From the NCBI RefSeq assembly GCF_001746295.1, contig NZ_MJAH01000016.1:93178-157177 (forward strand): a stretch of 64,000 bases of DNA, written 5' to 3'. Every line of letters starts with the position of its first letter. Position 1 is the stretch's first letter. Origin of the DNA: Streptomyces sp. LUP47B. GTDB lineage: Bacteria; Actinomycetota; Actinomycetes; Streptomycetales; Streptomycetaceae. Made by a program: the position numbers and the translations under genes. Below, in pieces: positions 36,278 through 44,866 of the stretch. The notes beneath the pieces are model-generated. The model saw only the letters and a program-made list of their open reading frames with translations. It was not told the DNA's origin and did not search any database.

Positions 36278-37246
36278 TTACTTCACGCCGGTCGTGGCGA
36301 GCAGGACCTTGCCGATCGTGCGTCGGCTCTCCAGCGCGCGGTGCGCGTCCGCGGCTCGATCCATCGGGTAAACAGAGTCGATCGTCGGGGTGACGACGCC
36401 CTCGGCCATCCAGGAGAAGATCTCGGCGCTCCGCTCCGCGGCCTCGCCTCGTTGCGGCGTGAGGTAGTCGCCCAGCCGCGGGCGGACGAACGTGCAGGAA
36501 CGCAACCGGTCCAGCGGGAGGGTCGGGACGGGCCCGCTCGCCCAGCCGAAGAGCACCAGTCGGCCGCAGGACTCCAGCGCCTCGATGCTCTGCGAGAGGG
36601 TCGCGGCCCCGACACCGTCGTAGACAGCGTTCAGACCGTGCCCATCCGTGAGCTCTGCAGCCGTCTTCGAGAAGTCGCCATAGGTCGTCACGGCATCGGC
36701 TCCCGCATCGAGAACCGCCTTCATCTTCTCTTCGGCGGATACCGTACCCAGAACCTTGGCCCCGCGATGTTTGGCAACCTGTGTCAGGAGCAGGCCGATG
36801 CCTCCGGCCGCCGCGTGGACGGCGATCCATTCGCCATCCCGTACGGGGCCGCAGTCGTTCGCGAGTACGTGGACGGTGAGGCCTTGCAGCAGCACAGCGG
36901 CCGCGTGCTCGAAGGAAACCGAGTCCGGAATCGGGAGAACAGCATCTGCAGGAAGGGTGATCCGTTCCGCGTACGAACCGGCGTCGCCGGTCCATGCCAC
37001 CCGATCGCCGGGCGCCACGGAGGTGACGCCCGGCCCGACAGCGGAAACCACTCCGGACCCCTCGATCCCGGGGACGAAAGGCAGCGGCGCCTTGTACATC
37101 CCGTTCCGGAAGTAGACGTCACGGTAGTTGACACCGGCGAACCGGGCGTCGACCAGAACCTCACCGACACCGGGCTCCCGGACCTCGGCCTTGTCCCAGC
37201 GAAGGACCTCGGGGCCGCCGACCTCGTGAATAGTGACCGCGTGCAT
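36278..37246 (-). CDS. Zinc-independent MDR oxidoreductase 1 (Qor-like)
   Basis: A 322-residue NADPH:quinone reductase-like protein with F-A-G-V-N-Y-R-D-V-Y-F-R-N-G, a V-P-G-I-E-G-S-G-V-V turn and the nucleotide motif A-A-A-G-G-I-G-L-L. The last part carries the family end T-I-G-K-V-L-L. It starts 11 bp after the FAH stop, consistent with one transcript. No zinc-binding loop is present. Confidence 0.9.
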   Translation of the reverse strand: MHAVTIHEVGGPEVLRWDKAEVREPGVGEVLVDARFAGVNYRDVYFRNGMYKAPLPFVPGIEGSGVVSAVGPGVTSVAPGDRVAWTGDAGSYAERITLPADAVLPIPDSVSFEHAAAVLLQGLTVHVLANDCGPVRDGEWIAVHAAAGGIGLLLTQVAKHRGAKVLGTVSAEEKMKAVLDAGADAVTTYGDFSKTAAELTDGHGLNAVYDGVGAATLSQSIEALESCGRLVLFGWASGPVPTLPLDRLRSCTFVRPRLGDYLTPQRGEAAERSAEIFSWMAEGVVTPTIDSVYPMDRAADAHRALESRRTIGKVLLATTGVK

Positions 37247-37257
37247 ATCAATCCGCC

Positions 37258-38226
37258 CTACTGGTCCCTGAAGAGCTTCGCGGCCGGGACCTCGTGGTGC
37301 GGCGAGGCCGGCTTGAGCTTGTTGGAGATGGTTCCGATTCCCTCGATCGTCATCGTCACCACATCACCCGGCTTGAGCGGCGCCGGGTCCTGCTTTCCGG
37401 ACCGTCCCCAGATCTCGAGGAGGCAACCGTTGGGAACCGTGCCGGCGGCGATGACGTCACCCGCCGAGACGTTCGCTCCGCGGGAGGCGTAGACGATCAG
37501 GTCGGCGAAGGACCAGGACATCTCGTGCGACGAGCTCTTGCCCACCGTCTGGCCGTTCACCTGCACCTCCATTCCGACCTCGATGGCGTCACCGACCCGG
37601 TACTGCTCCATCTCGTCGGCCGTGGTGACCCAGGGGCCGAGCGTGGCCGCTGCGTCCTTCCCCTTCGCGGGGCCGATGGTGGCCTGCAGCTCATGGAACT
37701 GCACATCGCGGGCCGACCAGTCGTTGAAAATGGTGTAGCCACCGATGGCGTCCCACGCCTCGGCGTGACTCAGGTTCTTTCCGCCCTTCCTGAGCACGAC
37801 CGCGAGCTCCAGCTCGAAGTCCAGCAGTTCGCACTTCGGGGGAAACTCCACGTCGTCCTTGGCGCCCACCACCGAGAGACCGTTGCTGAAATAGAAGATC
37901 GGAATCTCGTACCAGACCGCCGGAATGGCGAGCTGCTCGGGCGTGGGGTTCGGTACATCACGGAGCAAGAACATCTTGCCGCCCGCGAAGTGCTTTTCAA
38001 AGGTCATGAAGTCGCGAAGGGATGGCGGGACGACCGGCGGGAGCAGCTGAACGTCCGCGAGTCGCAGGCGAGGGGCACGCGACCGTGCCGCCAGCTCCTG
38101 GCGCTCTTCGACGCTCAGCGCCAGCACGTCCAAGACGCTGACATCGGGCAAGGGAAGGAGTTCCTCCCCCAGGACCTGGCACGTGATTTCCTTCCCCGAC
38201 GCGTCACGAACCGCTGCGATCTGCAT
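37258..38226 (-). CDS. FAH family hydrolase 2
   Basis: A protein of about 322 residues with the full FAH fold. Metal ligands of the E-x-E...D pattern are seen in D-F-E-L-E-L-A-V-V-L and N-D-W-S-A-R-D; G-P-W-V-T-T and G-T-V-P-N-G-C-L-L-E complete the active site. The longer N-terminal domain (residues 1-75) recalls fumarylacetoacetase-type enzymes that split beta-diketones or acylpyruvates. ATG 38226 after GGAGAG is preferred over a TTG at 38238. It is in the operator-F operon between the LLM and MDR genes. Confidence 0.9.
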   Translation of the reverse strand: MQIAAVRDASGKEITCQVLGEELLPLPDVSVLDVLALSVEERQELAARSRAPRLRLADVQLLPPVVPPSLRDFMTFEKHFAGGKMFLLRDVPNPTPEQLAIPAVWYEIPIFYFSNGLSVVGAKDDVEFPPKCELLDFELELAVVLRKGGKNLSHAEAWDAIGGYTIFNDWSARDVQFHELQATIGPAKGKDAAATLGPWVTTADEMEQYRVGDAIEVGMEVQVNGQTVGKSSSHEMSWSFADLIVYASRGANVSAGDVIAAGTVPNGCLLEIWGRSGKQDPAPLKPGDVVTMTIEGIGTISNKLKPASPHHEVPAAKLFRDQ

Positions 38227-38319
38227 TGCACTCTCCAATCTCGCCGGTCGAGCTTCCGGCCGTTTCCGATACGCATGATCTATTCATCGTCGTGCGGTGA
38301 TGAACTGTCTAAGTGTGAA

Positions 38320-39220
38320 GAGGATTCAGGAGATTGGACTCCCACGTTTCCTCCTGTTTTCGGCGGGATTCAACCTCTGCACGCGCCTGAGGAATCACTT
38401 CGCGCGCCAGCAGTTCCTGGTCCTCGACCGGGGCGCAGCGACAACCAGGAACGTGAATCCGGCACCTCGATGATCTCCACCAGCCGCTGAACCACGGCGG
38501 GAATGCTGCCGAACGCCCGTTCCGGGGTGGGAGTCCGCTTCGGGTCGATGCGAACCGCGACGTTGCACGCGCAGGTGACCGAGTCGGGGTCCCGTCCGGC
38601 GGTGCGTGCAGCGGAACGCACGATCTCCCGATTGCCCAGCGCCCGCTCGAAGGTGACGGGTCCGAGGGTGGGAATCCATCCGTCGGCGAGTTCTCCGGTC
38701 AGCGCCAGTGCCTTCGGCCCGCAGGAACCCAGCCAGATCGGGGATGTGCCGGCGGTAGGCTGATCCTTGCTTCTGTGACTGTGAAGTCCTGGCCTCCGTA
38801 CCACGTGGGTTCCCCTGACCACAAGCCGCGCATGATCTCGATGGCCTCCCGCTGTGCGGCCACCTTGCGCGCGTTCGAGCGCACGGTGAGGCTGAACGCG
38901 GCGAACTCCTGGTCGAAACCGTCGGCACCCAGGCCGAGGACAAGCCGCCCACCGGATACCTGGTCCAGCGTCCCGGCCATCTTGGCCAGGACAGGAGGCT
39001 CCCGGTATGGGAGGCCGAGCACGGTCGGGGCGAACTCGATCCGTTCGGTCTTCCCAGCGAGCCAGCTCAGCAGTGTCCTTGGTTCCGGCGTGGGCTGCTC
39101 GGTGTGCAGATGGTCCGTCATGGTGAAGAGGTCGTAGCCGAGTTCGTCCGTGCTCTGCACCAGATCGAGTACCTGCGTTGCGGACTTGCCATCCAGGATG
39201 CCTCCCGCAGCGAAGCCCAC
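38320..39220 (-). pseudogene. LLM-class flavin/F420-dependent oxidoreductase, frameshifted
   Basis: The N-terminal part is intact to about 38755 (G-Y-D-L-F-T-M-T-D-H-L-H, G-R-L-V-L-G-L-G-A-D). The middle continues in another frame (P-I-W-L-G-S-C-G-P-K-A-L, A-D-G-W-I-P-T), a short F-T-F-L-V-V-A-A-P in a third, and the tail E-D-Q-E-L-L-A-R-E in yet another. Members are luciferase-like monooxygenases or F420 reductases. Three indels make it nonfunctional unless they are sequence errors; its operon neighbours are intact. Confidence 0.8.
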
Positions 39221-39394
39221 CCGCTGACAGGCAATCGCATTCGTACCGTCGCTTCCTTACGGCGGCATTTACACGTGCTCGGCACGCTCAGCCCCCTCGG
39301 CCACGACCCTGCCGGGCCTTCGCTCAGCGTGCCGAATTCCTCACGGATCTTGCTGTGTGCGGCACACCGGTCTGGTGGTCGCTGCTCACCGCGG

Positions 39395-40090
39395 TCACTT
39401 GCCGCCGGGCACCGGCGGATCCGTCGCACTGAACTTGGCCCAGACGTCGTCGTCGGACATCTCCATTTGCATGACGATGGCGTCCTCGTTGCCCGGCCAG
39501 TGCATCGTCGGCTTGGACGGGTCGGCGGCGGGTTGTGGAACGGGGCCCTGTGAGGCGTCGAAGGGCGTGGGGTCCAAGAGCTGTTCAAGCTCCTCCGGCG
39601 AAATGCCGCACTCCTTTACCACCTCGGGGTCCACCCACTCGTTGGGCTGGATGTCGCCACCAGTGGTGATTTCCAGGCTGGTGTGGTCCGGGCCGGCGAA
39701 GTAGATCGACTTCCACCAGCCGTGGTCTATGGGGCCGAGCACCTGGATGCCCCGACTGCGGATGCGGTCCCGGAGTGCCACCACCTCGTCGAGGCTGTCC
39801 ACATCTACCGCGATGTGCTGGACCACGCCGGCTGCCGCGAAACCGACCGCGTTCCCCGAGTGGGTGACGCCGTACTGCACCGCGTCCGAATTATTCGGAT
39901 CGTGCACGACGGAGATGTAGCTGTTCGGCGCCATCTCGATGAAGGCGTGGTACACGCCCTCGGTGTTGTGCATCCAGAAGAGTCCCTTGAGTGGCATGCC
40001 CAGTACGTCACACCAGAACTCCAGCTGGCCCTTCATGTCCCGCGTCGAGATGGCGATGTGGTTCACACCACGCGGATGCAGCGCTGTCAT
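39395..40090 (-). CDS. VOC superfamily (extradiol dioxygenase-like) protein
   Basis: A protein of about 231 residues with two beta-alpha-beta-beta-beta modules. N-H-I-A-I-S near residue 10 and Q-H-I-A-V-D-V supply two His; S-L-E-I-T-T supplies the Glu of the 2-His-1-Glu metal site, as in catechol 2,3-dioxygenases and glyoxalases. Residues after 150 form an extra tail ending before K-F-S-A-T-D. ATG 40090 fits the family start; a GTG at 40159 is possible. It is the first gene after operator F and is followed by LLM, FAH, MDR and CoA-transferase genes. Confidence 0.85.
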   Translation of the reverse strand: MTALHPRGVNHIAISTRDMKGQLEFWCDVLGMPLKGLFWMHNTEGVYHAFIEMAPNSYISVVHDPNNSDAVQYGVTHSGNAVGFAAAGVVQHIAVDVDSLDEVVALRDRIRSRGIQVLGPIDHGWWKSIYFAGPDHTSLEITTGGDIQPNEWVDPEVVKECGISPEELEQLLDPTPFDASQGPVPQPAADPSKPTMHWPGNEDAIVMQMEMSDDDVWAKFSATDPPVPGGK

Positions 40091-40184
40091 CTCCTTGGTC
40101 CCTTCTCGGAGAAGATCCACCCAGCGGCCCCGTTGCCGGAGGATGGGGTCTGACGCCACCGATACGCCGCAAGAAGTCGGCTCA

Positions 40185-40200
40185 GTGCTATCGTTTGCAC
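40185..40200. promoter_or_regulatory. LacI-type operator F
   Basis: GTGCTATCGTTTGCAC, about 95 bp before the VOC start. With the flanking TCA it shares 17 identical bases with operator A. It is the only such site for the whole 33.6-40.1 kb operon. Confidence 0.8.
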
Positions 40201-40224
40201 AAGCTCACCCTGGCCGGGACCATA

Positions 40225-40230
40225 TGTCAA
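40225..40230 (-). promoter_or_regulatory. -35 element of operator-F promoter
   Basis: TTGACA on the minus strand inside GGTGTTGACA, 24 bp from operator F. The same arrangement occurs at operator A, and TTGACG lies 25 bp from operator H. Confidence 0.55.
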
Positions 40231-40314
40231 CACCTTGAGCATGATCGAGATTAGGGGAAGTCATACTTCATTGCCCAAGGTGCCGAAATATCCTTCGCGG
40301 ACCTCGTCGAGTGG

Positions 40315-40354
40315 TTGACATCTCAGCGCGACGATGGTGCGCTATCGATAGCAA
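40315..40354 (+). promoter_or_regulatory. Promoter with LacI-type operator D
   Basis: TTGACA at 40315-40320 is followed 18 bp later by GCGCTATCGATAGCAA (40339-40354), whose centre GCTATCGATAGC is a perfect 12-bp palindrome. The operator covers the expected -10 and start region of the PuuE-like gene. Confidence 0.8.
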
Positions 40355-40443
40355 ATGCTGGCGCCTGTGCGCTGAGCAGGTGAAACGGCTGGTCGCCACC
40401 TGGGAGGTGGTGGAGCAGTGTCCCTGACAATGGAGGGCGCATC

Positions 40444-41235
40444 GTGGAGCAGCACGGAACCGTCTGTGTGACGGTCGACAATCTAGGTAGCGCGTTGGAC
40501 ATCCTCGCCGGACGGGCTCACCGCCCTGATTCCGACGAGGCAGGGGTCAGGACCGGCTTGCCGAGGCTGCTGGAACTCTTCGACGCGCTCAAGATCAGGG
40601 CCACGTTCTTCGTCGAGGGCTGGAACGCCCTCCATCATCCTGAGGCCCTGCAGGCGATCGCGGATGCCGGTCACGAAGTGGGGTTGCACGGTTGGATGCA
40701 CGAGGAGTGGGCGAAGCTCAGCGAGCACGACCAGGAGCGCCTGCTTTTCGACGGCACCGCCGCACTCCGGCTGATCGGCATCGAGCCGCAGGGCTTCCGC
40801 GCTCCGGGCGGCTACCGCGGTACCCGGACCGCCGCAGTTCTGGCGGACCTTGGTTACCGCTACGACAGTAGTGTCACCCCGGAGTCGGTTAACCTGCCGC
40901 CGAAGGTGCACCGGCTCGACGATCACCTGGTCTGCGTTCCGTGGCAGTGGGAGGGCAACGACTGCTGGCAATACGCCAAGAATCCGGCGGGCAACCAGAC
41001 GGAGGACCAGGCCCGAAAGACCTGGCTGGACATGATCCACGACGCGGCCGGCAACGGCGGCCTGGTCACGCTGACCATGCATCCGTTCATGTCCGGGTTC
41101 TATGACGCGAAGTTCGAGGTCTACAGCGAGATCCTGCACACGGCACTCGATCACGAAGCGCTCACCGTCACGACCGCCGGCGCGCTGGTGGACAGTTTCC
41201 TGGAGGAGGAGACGGCCGGCCTGCGCGCCCCGTGA
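40444..41235 (+). CDS. NodB/PuuE-like polysaccharide-deacetylase-family hydrolase
   Basis: A 263-residue protein with the NodB fold. T-V-D-N-L near residue 10 carries the metal/catalytic Asp, G-L-H-G-W-M-H-E-E gives the His-x3-His metal pair near residue 79, and F-R-A-P-G-G-Y-R is motif 3. There is no signal peptide, and the family branch (PuuE, cyclic imidase, SCO-type hydrolases) acts on small amides inside the cell rather than on polysaccharides. GTG 40444 is the start. It lies behind operator D and before the LacI gene. The substrate is unknown. Confidence 0.85.
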   Translation: MEQHGTVCVTVDNLGSALDILAGRAHRPDSDEAGVRTGLPRLLELFDALKIRATFFVEGWNALHHPEALQAIADAGHEVGLHGWMHEEWAKLSEHDQERLLFDGTAALRLIGIEPQGFRAPGGYRGTRTAAVLADLGYRYDSSVTPESVNLPPKVHRLDDHLVCVPWQWEGNDCWQYAKNPAGNQTEDQARKTWLDMIHDAAGNGGLVTLTMHPFMSGFYDAKFEVYSEILHTALDHEALTVTTAGALVDSFLEEETAGLRAP

Positions 41236-41288
41236 ACGCGATGGAGACGGTCCGGGGAGCGAGGCGCCACCGGGTGGGGCGGACGAGA

Positions 41289-41304
41289 AGGCTATCGTTG
41301 GCAT
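41289..41304. promoter_or_regulatory. LacI-type operator E (autoregulatory)
   Basis: AGGCTATCGTTGGCAT ends directly before the ATG of the LacI gene. A repressor bound here would block transcription or initiation of the lacI-HDH-enolase operon. Confidence 0.8.
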
Positions 41305-42324
41305 ATGCGATCGGGGAAGCGTGTTACCACGCGAGACATTGCCGAGCAGTTGAACCTGTCTGTATCGACCGTGGGCCGCGCCCTTGCTCAGGACTCGCGT
41401 ATCAGTGTCGAGACGCGTCACCGCGTCGAGCAGAAGGCGGCCGAGCTCGGCTACGTCGGGAACCAGGCCGCGCGGATGATGCGGGGCGCCTCCAGCAAAG
41501 TGATCGGTCTGATGGTCCCGGATGTGGGCAACGTGTTCTACAGCACGGCGGCACACGCGCTGGCACAGTGCATGAGCAAGCAGGGGTACCAGGTGATGCT
41601 CTGCGAAACCAGCGACGACCGTGACAACGAGCTCGCCCAGGTGAAGGGCATGATCGCCGGGCAGGTCGCGGGCGTGATCGTCGTACCGACCCCGAATCCC
41701 CGCAGCGAGTCGATCCGCCTGCTCCGTCAGGTCCCGCATGTGCAGTTCCTGCGCACGCACCCGGAGCTGGCCAAGCAGTCCTTCGGCATTGACGACCGAG
41801 GAGTGCTGAGCGAGGCGACGCGGCACCTTCGCGACCTCGGGCACACCCGGATCGCCTACTTGGGTGGCCTCCCTGGGCTGTCCACGGGGCACCAGCGCTT
41901 CGCCGGCTATCTGGACGTGGTCGGTGACGATCACGATCCCGACCTGGTCGCCCACATACCGCCCGGCGCCAGCGACTCCGCACGCGATGCGCTGGCGAGG
42001 CTGCTGGACAGTCCCAACCCCCCGTCCGCCGTGGTCACCGCGTCGGTCCGCGTCACGGAGGGCGTGCTGGAAGAACTCGACGCACGCCGCGTCGCGGTGC
42101 CCCGCGAGTTGTCGGTGGTCGGCTTCGGCGACCAACCGGGCTTCGGCTGGTGGGGGCCGGGTCTGACGACCATGGCGCTCCCCGTGCACGAGGTCGCCAC
42201 GGCCTGCTCCATGTGGCTGCTGCAGCGGTTGGGCGACAGCGGCAGGTCGGCGCCCTTCAGCTCGAACACAGGCGGATATCTACGCACGAGGGGAAGCACC
42301 GCGGTTCCGGCTCAACGCCGCTGA
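41305..42324 (+). CDS. LacI family transcriptional regulator of the catabolic regulon
   Basis: A 339-residue repressor. Residues 7-28 form the LacI helix-turn-helix (V-T-T-R-D-I-A-E-Q-L-N-L-S-V-S-T-V), followed by a hinge N-Q-A-A-R-M-M and a periplasmic-binding-like effector domain from residue 62. Start ATG 41305 has no clear ribosome binding site, and operator E ends one base before it, so a leaderless mRNA is possible. It is the only LacI gene in the window, and eight matching palindromes surround the catabolic genes, which makes it the likely regulator. The effector is unknown. Confidence 0.93.
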   Translation: MRSGKRVTTRDIAEQLNLSVSTVGRALAQDSRISVETRHRVEQKAAELGYVGNQAARMMRGASSKVIGLMVPDVGNVFYSTAAHALAQCMSKQGYQVMLCETSDDRDNELAQVKGMIAGQVAGVIVVPTPNPRSESIRLLRQVPHVQFLRTHPELAKQSFGIDDRGVLSEATRHLRDLGHTRIAYLGGLPGLSTGHQRFAGYLDVVGDDHDPDLVAHIPPGASDSARDALARLLDSPNPPSAVVTASVRVTEGVLEELDARRVAVPRELSVVGFGDQPGFGWWGPGLTTMALPVHEVATACSMWLLQRLGDSGRSAPFSSNTGGYLRTRGSTAVPAQRR

Positions 42325-42363
42325 CAACGGTCCTCCCCGGTTCCACAGACAAGGAGCAGTGAC

Positions 42364-43356
42364 ATGGACCGACGAGGGGTGGTTCTCCTCACCGACCGCG
42401 CGTGGCCGGACGACGAGATCGAACGCCGCATCATCGAGGAAGCCGGGTTCGATCTCGTCGTGGGCCCGGCCGATCCCGCGCCGAAGGAGACGATCGAGGA
42501 CCTGGTCAAAACCCACGACCCGGTGGCGATCATGACCTGCTGGGCACAGGTGTCGTCCACGGCCATCCAGACGCCGTCACGGCTGGGCGTCGTCGCCCGG
42601 ATGGGCGTCGGACTCGACAACATCGACGTGGCGGCCGCGACCGAGCGCGGCACACTCGTCACCAACGTGCCCGACTACTGCGTCGAGGAAGTCTCCGACC
42701 ACGCCCTGGGCCTCATCCTGGACTGGACGCGCGGAATCGCCCGCTACGACCGCGATGTCCGCGCGGGACGGTGGGACCCGGCCGGCGCCCGGTTGCAGCG
42801 GCTGCGCTCGAAGACCATCGGCATCGTCGGCTACGGCCGTATCGGCCGGGCGACGGCCCGTAAGTGCGCGGCGCTCGGCTGTCGGGTCATCGTCCATGAC
42901 CCAGTCGTCGATCCCTCGGCGGACGTGGAGTTCGTCTCCTGGCCCGAGCTGCTCGGCGTGGCCGATGCGGTGGTCCTGCACGTCCCTCTCACGCCGGCCA
43001 CCCGGCACCTGGTCGGAGCGCCGGAGCTCGCCGCGATGCGCGACGGGGCCCTGCTGGTCAATGTGAGCCGGGGCGGCCTGGTGGACACCGCGGCGCTGGT
43101 AGTGGCGCTGGACGCCGGCCGCATCGCCGGTGCGGCGCTCGACGTGCTCGAAGAGGAGCCGACCGTGGATCCGGCGCTCTTGGCCCACCCCAACGCGGTG
43201 ATCACCCCGCATGTCGCGTTCTCCTCGGACGAGTCCGTGGAGGAGCTGCGGACCAAGGCCGCGCAGGAGGTCGTACGCGTGCTGCGCGGACAGCAACCGC
43301 ACTACCCCTGCAACACGCCCACCGTCCGCCCGGCCACCGAGGAGCGCGTCCGATGA
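42364..43356 (+). CDS. D-2-hydroxyacid dehydrogenase
   Basis: A 330-residue NAD-dependent enzyme of the phosphoglycerate dehydrogenase/CtBP group. G156-Y-G158-R-I-G161 binds NAD; R236, E265 and H283 (T-P-H-V-A-F) are the catalytic Arg, Glu and His. It converts a 2-oxo acid to a D-2-hydroxy acid or the reverse. ATG 42364 follows AAGGAGCAG, 39 bp behind lacI, and its stop overlaps the enolase-like start by 4 bp (ATGA). A truncated paralogue lies before the kinase at 48.65 kb. Confidence 0.92.
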   Translation: MDRRGVVLLTDRAWPDDEIERRIIEEAGFDLVVGPADPAPKETIEDLVKTHDPVAIMTCWAQVSSTAIQTPSRLGVVARMGVGLDNIDVAAATERGTLVTNVPDYCVEEVSDHALGLILDWTRGIARYDRDVRAGRWDPAGARLQRLRSKTIGIVGYGRIGRATARKCAALGCRVIVHDPVVDPSADVEFVSWPELLGVADAVVLHVPLTPATRHLVGAPELAAMRDGALLVNVSRGGLVDTAALVVALDAGRIAGAALDVLEEEPTVDPALLAHPNAVITPHVAFSSDESVEELRTKAAQEVVRVLRGQQPHYPCNTPTVRPATEERVR

Positions 43357-44666
43357 CGCGAATAGCCCGAGTTCACGCCCGCCAGATCCTGGACTCCCGT
43401 GGCCGGCCCACGGTCGAGGTCGACGTCGGGACCGAGGACGGCCTCCTGGGGCGCGCGGCCGTGCCGTCCGGGGCGTCGACGGGCAGCAACGAGGCCTGGG
43501 AACTGCGCGACGGTACGGGTGAATACGCCGGGCTCGGCGTGCGCACCGCGGTCGGCCATGTCAACGGTGAGATCGCGCGTGCCGTACTCGGGCAGGACGT
43601 GACCGAGCAGGCCGCGCTCGACAAACTGCTGATCGCACTGGACGGAACGGCAAATTTAGGACGGCTGGGCGCCAACGCCATCCTCGGAGTCTCGCTGGCG
43701 GCGTGCCGAGCCGCCGCACAAAGCCAAGGAACGCCGCTGTACCGGTGGGTGGCCGAGCTCGCGGGCACGACACCTGACCTCCCCATGCCCATGGTCAACA
43801 TCCTGAGCGGCGGAGAGCATGCGCGGCGCGGCATGGATGTCCAGGACTTCCTGGCCGTACCGGCCTCCGCCACCTCGCTGGACGAGGCCATCGAGATGGT
43901 GAGCCGGGTCCGCTCGTCCGCCGCCGATGCCCTGACCGCCCGGGGACTGCCCACCCTGCTCGCCGACGAGGGCGGGCTGAGCCCGGGCCTGGAGACGGGC
44001 CGGGCCGCGCTGGAGCTGATGGTCGAGGCCATCGAACGCGCCGGGCTCACTCCCGGGCAGGACGTCGTGATCGCGATCGATGTCGCCGCGCACTCGCTGT
44101 GGGACGCCGAGAAGGAGAGCTACCACCTGGTGAGGGAAGGCAGATACGCCGACAGGGCGGAGATGGTCGAGATGGCCGTCGGCTGGGCGGAGGACTTTCC
44201 GGTCGCGTCGATCGAGGACGCCCTCGACGAGGAGGACTGGCGTGGCTGGAAGCTGCTGACCGGATGGGTCGGGGATCGGCTCAACCTCATCGGGGACGAT
44301 CTCTTCACCACAAACCTGGAACGGTTGAAGCAGGGCGTCCGGCTCGGCGCGGCCAACGGCATTCTGGTCAAGCTCAACCAGAACGGCACTGTGAGCGGCA
44401 CCCTCGACGTCATCGCGGCGGCACGCAACGCGGGTTATGTGCCCGTGGTCTCGGCCCGCTCGGGCGAAACCGAGGACTTCTTCATCAGTGACCTCGCGGT
44501 GGGCACCGGTGTCGGTCAGATCAAGATCGGGTCGGTCCGGACCTCGGACCGGCTGGCAAAGTACAACCAGCTGGTCCGCATCGCCGAAGACCCCGGACTC
44601 AAGTTCGCCGGTATGGCCGGCTACCCCCGTCACAGCTCGGGTGCGGTCGGAGAACGGCAGACCTGA
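43353..44666 (+). CDS. Enolase-superfamily protein 1 with altered active site
   Basis: A 437-residue enolase homologue, collinear with glycolytic enolase. Retained: S42 in the G-A-S-T-G loop, H156, E206 (D-E-G-G), metal ligands D243, E288 and D315, K340 as base, R369-S370 and K391. Changed: the Glu of Q-E-F is D165, and the His of S-H-R-S-G is A368 (S-A-R-S-G-E). These changes suggest a substrate other than 2-phosphoglycerate. It is translated together with the D-2-hydroxyacid dehydrogenase behind LacI operator E. A true glycolytic enolase would be expected elsewhere in the genome. Confidence 0.9.
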   Translation: MTRIARVHARQILDSRGRPTVEVDVGTEDGLLGRAAVPSGASTGSNEAWELRDGTGEYAGLGVRTAVGHVNGEIARAVLGQDVTEQAALDKLLIALDGTANLGRLGANAILGVSLAACRAAAQSQGTPLYRWVAELAGTTPDLPMPMVNILSGGEHARRGMDVQDFLAVPASATSLDEAIEMVSRVRSSAADALTARGLPTLLADEGGLSPGLETGRAALELMVEAIERAGLTPGQDVVIAIDVAAHSLWDAEKESYHLVREGRYADRAEMVEMAVGWAEDFPVASIEDALDEEDWRGWKLLTGWVGDRLNLIGDDLFTTNLERLKQGVRLGAANGILVKLNQNGTVSGTLDVIAAARNAGYVPVVSARSGETEDFFISDLAVGTGVGQIKIGSVRTSDRLAKYNQLVRIAEDPGLKFAGMAGYPRHSSGAVGERQT

Positions 44667-44796
44667 CGCCGCCGCTGCAGCCGTCCTCGCGGTCCGCCGG
44701 GACCTGCCGGCGGACAGGCGTTGACGGTCGAGAGGGCAGCCCAGAGGCGCTCGACGAGGCTGCAGCGGAGCAGATCGCTGAAGGCACGACACAAAC

Positions 44797-44840
44797 GGCC
44801 GACCCGCCAACGCTCCAAGAAACGCGTTGACGGGTCGGCC
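44797..44840. terminator. Bidirectional terminator between convergent genes
   Basis: GGCCGACCCGCCAACG (44797-44812) pairs with CGTTGACGGGTCGGCC (44825-44840), 16 bp with one mismatch. CTTCTTCTT follows on the plus strand. It separates the enolase-like gene from the convergent FAH gene. Confidence 0.85.
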
Positions 44841-44866
44841 CTTCTTCTTGCCCGACGGCTCCGGCC

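Noticed and set aside
40444..41235. Secreted chitin or peptidoglycan deacetylase
   Set aside because: There is no signal peptide or membrane anchor, and the gene is inside an intracellular catabolic regulon; a PuuE-like amidohydrolase role fits better.
43353..44666. Calling the first enolase homologue the glycolytic enolase
   Set aside because: The active-site His is Ala and the Glu of Q-E-F is Asp, a second copy shares these changes, and the context is a regulated catabolic block.
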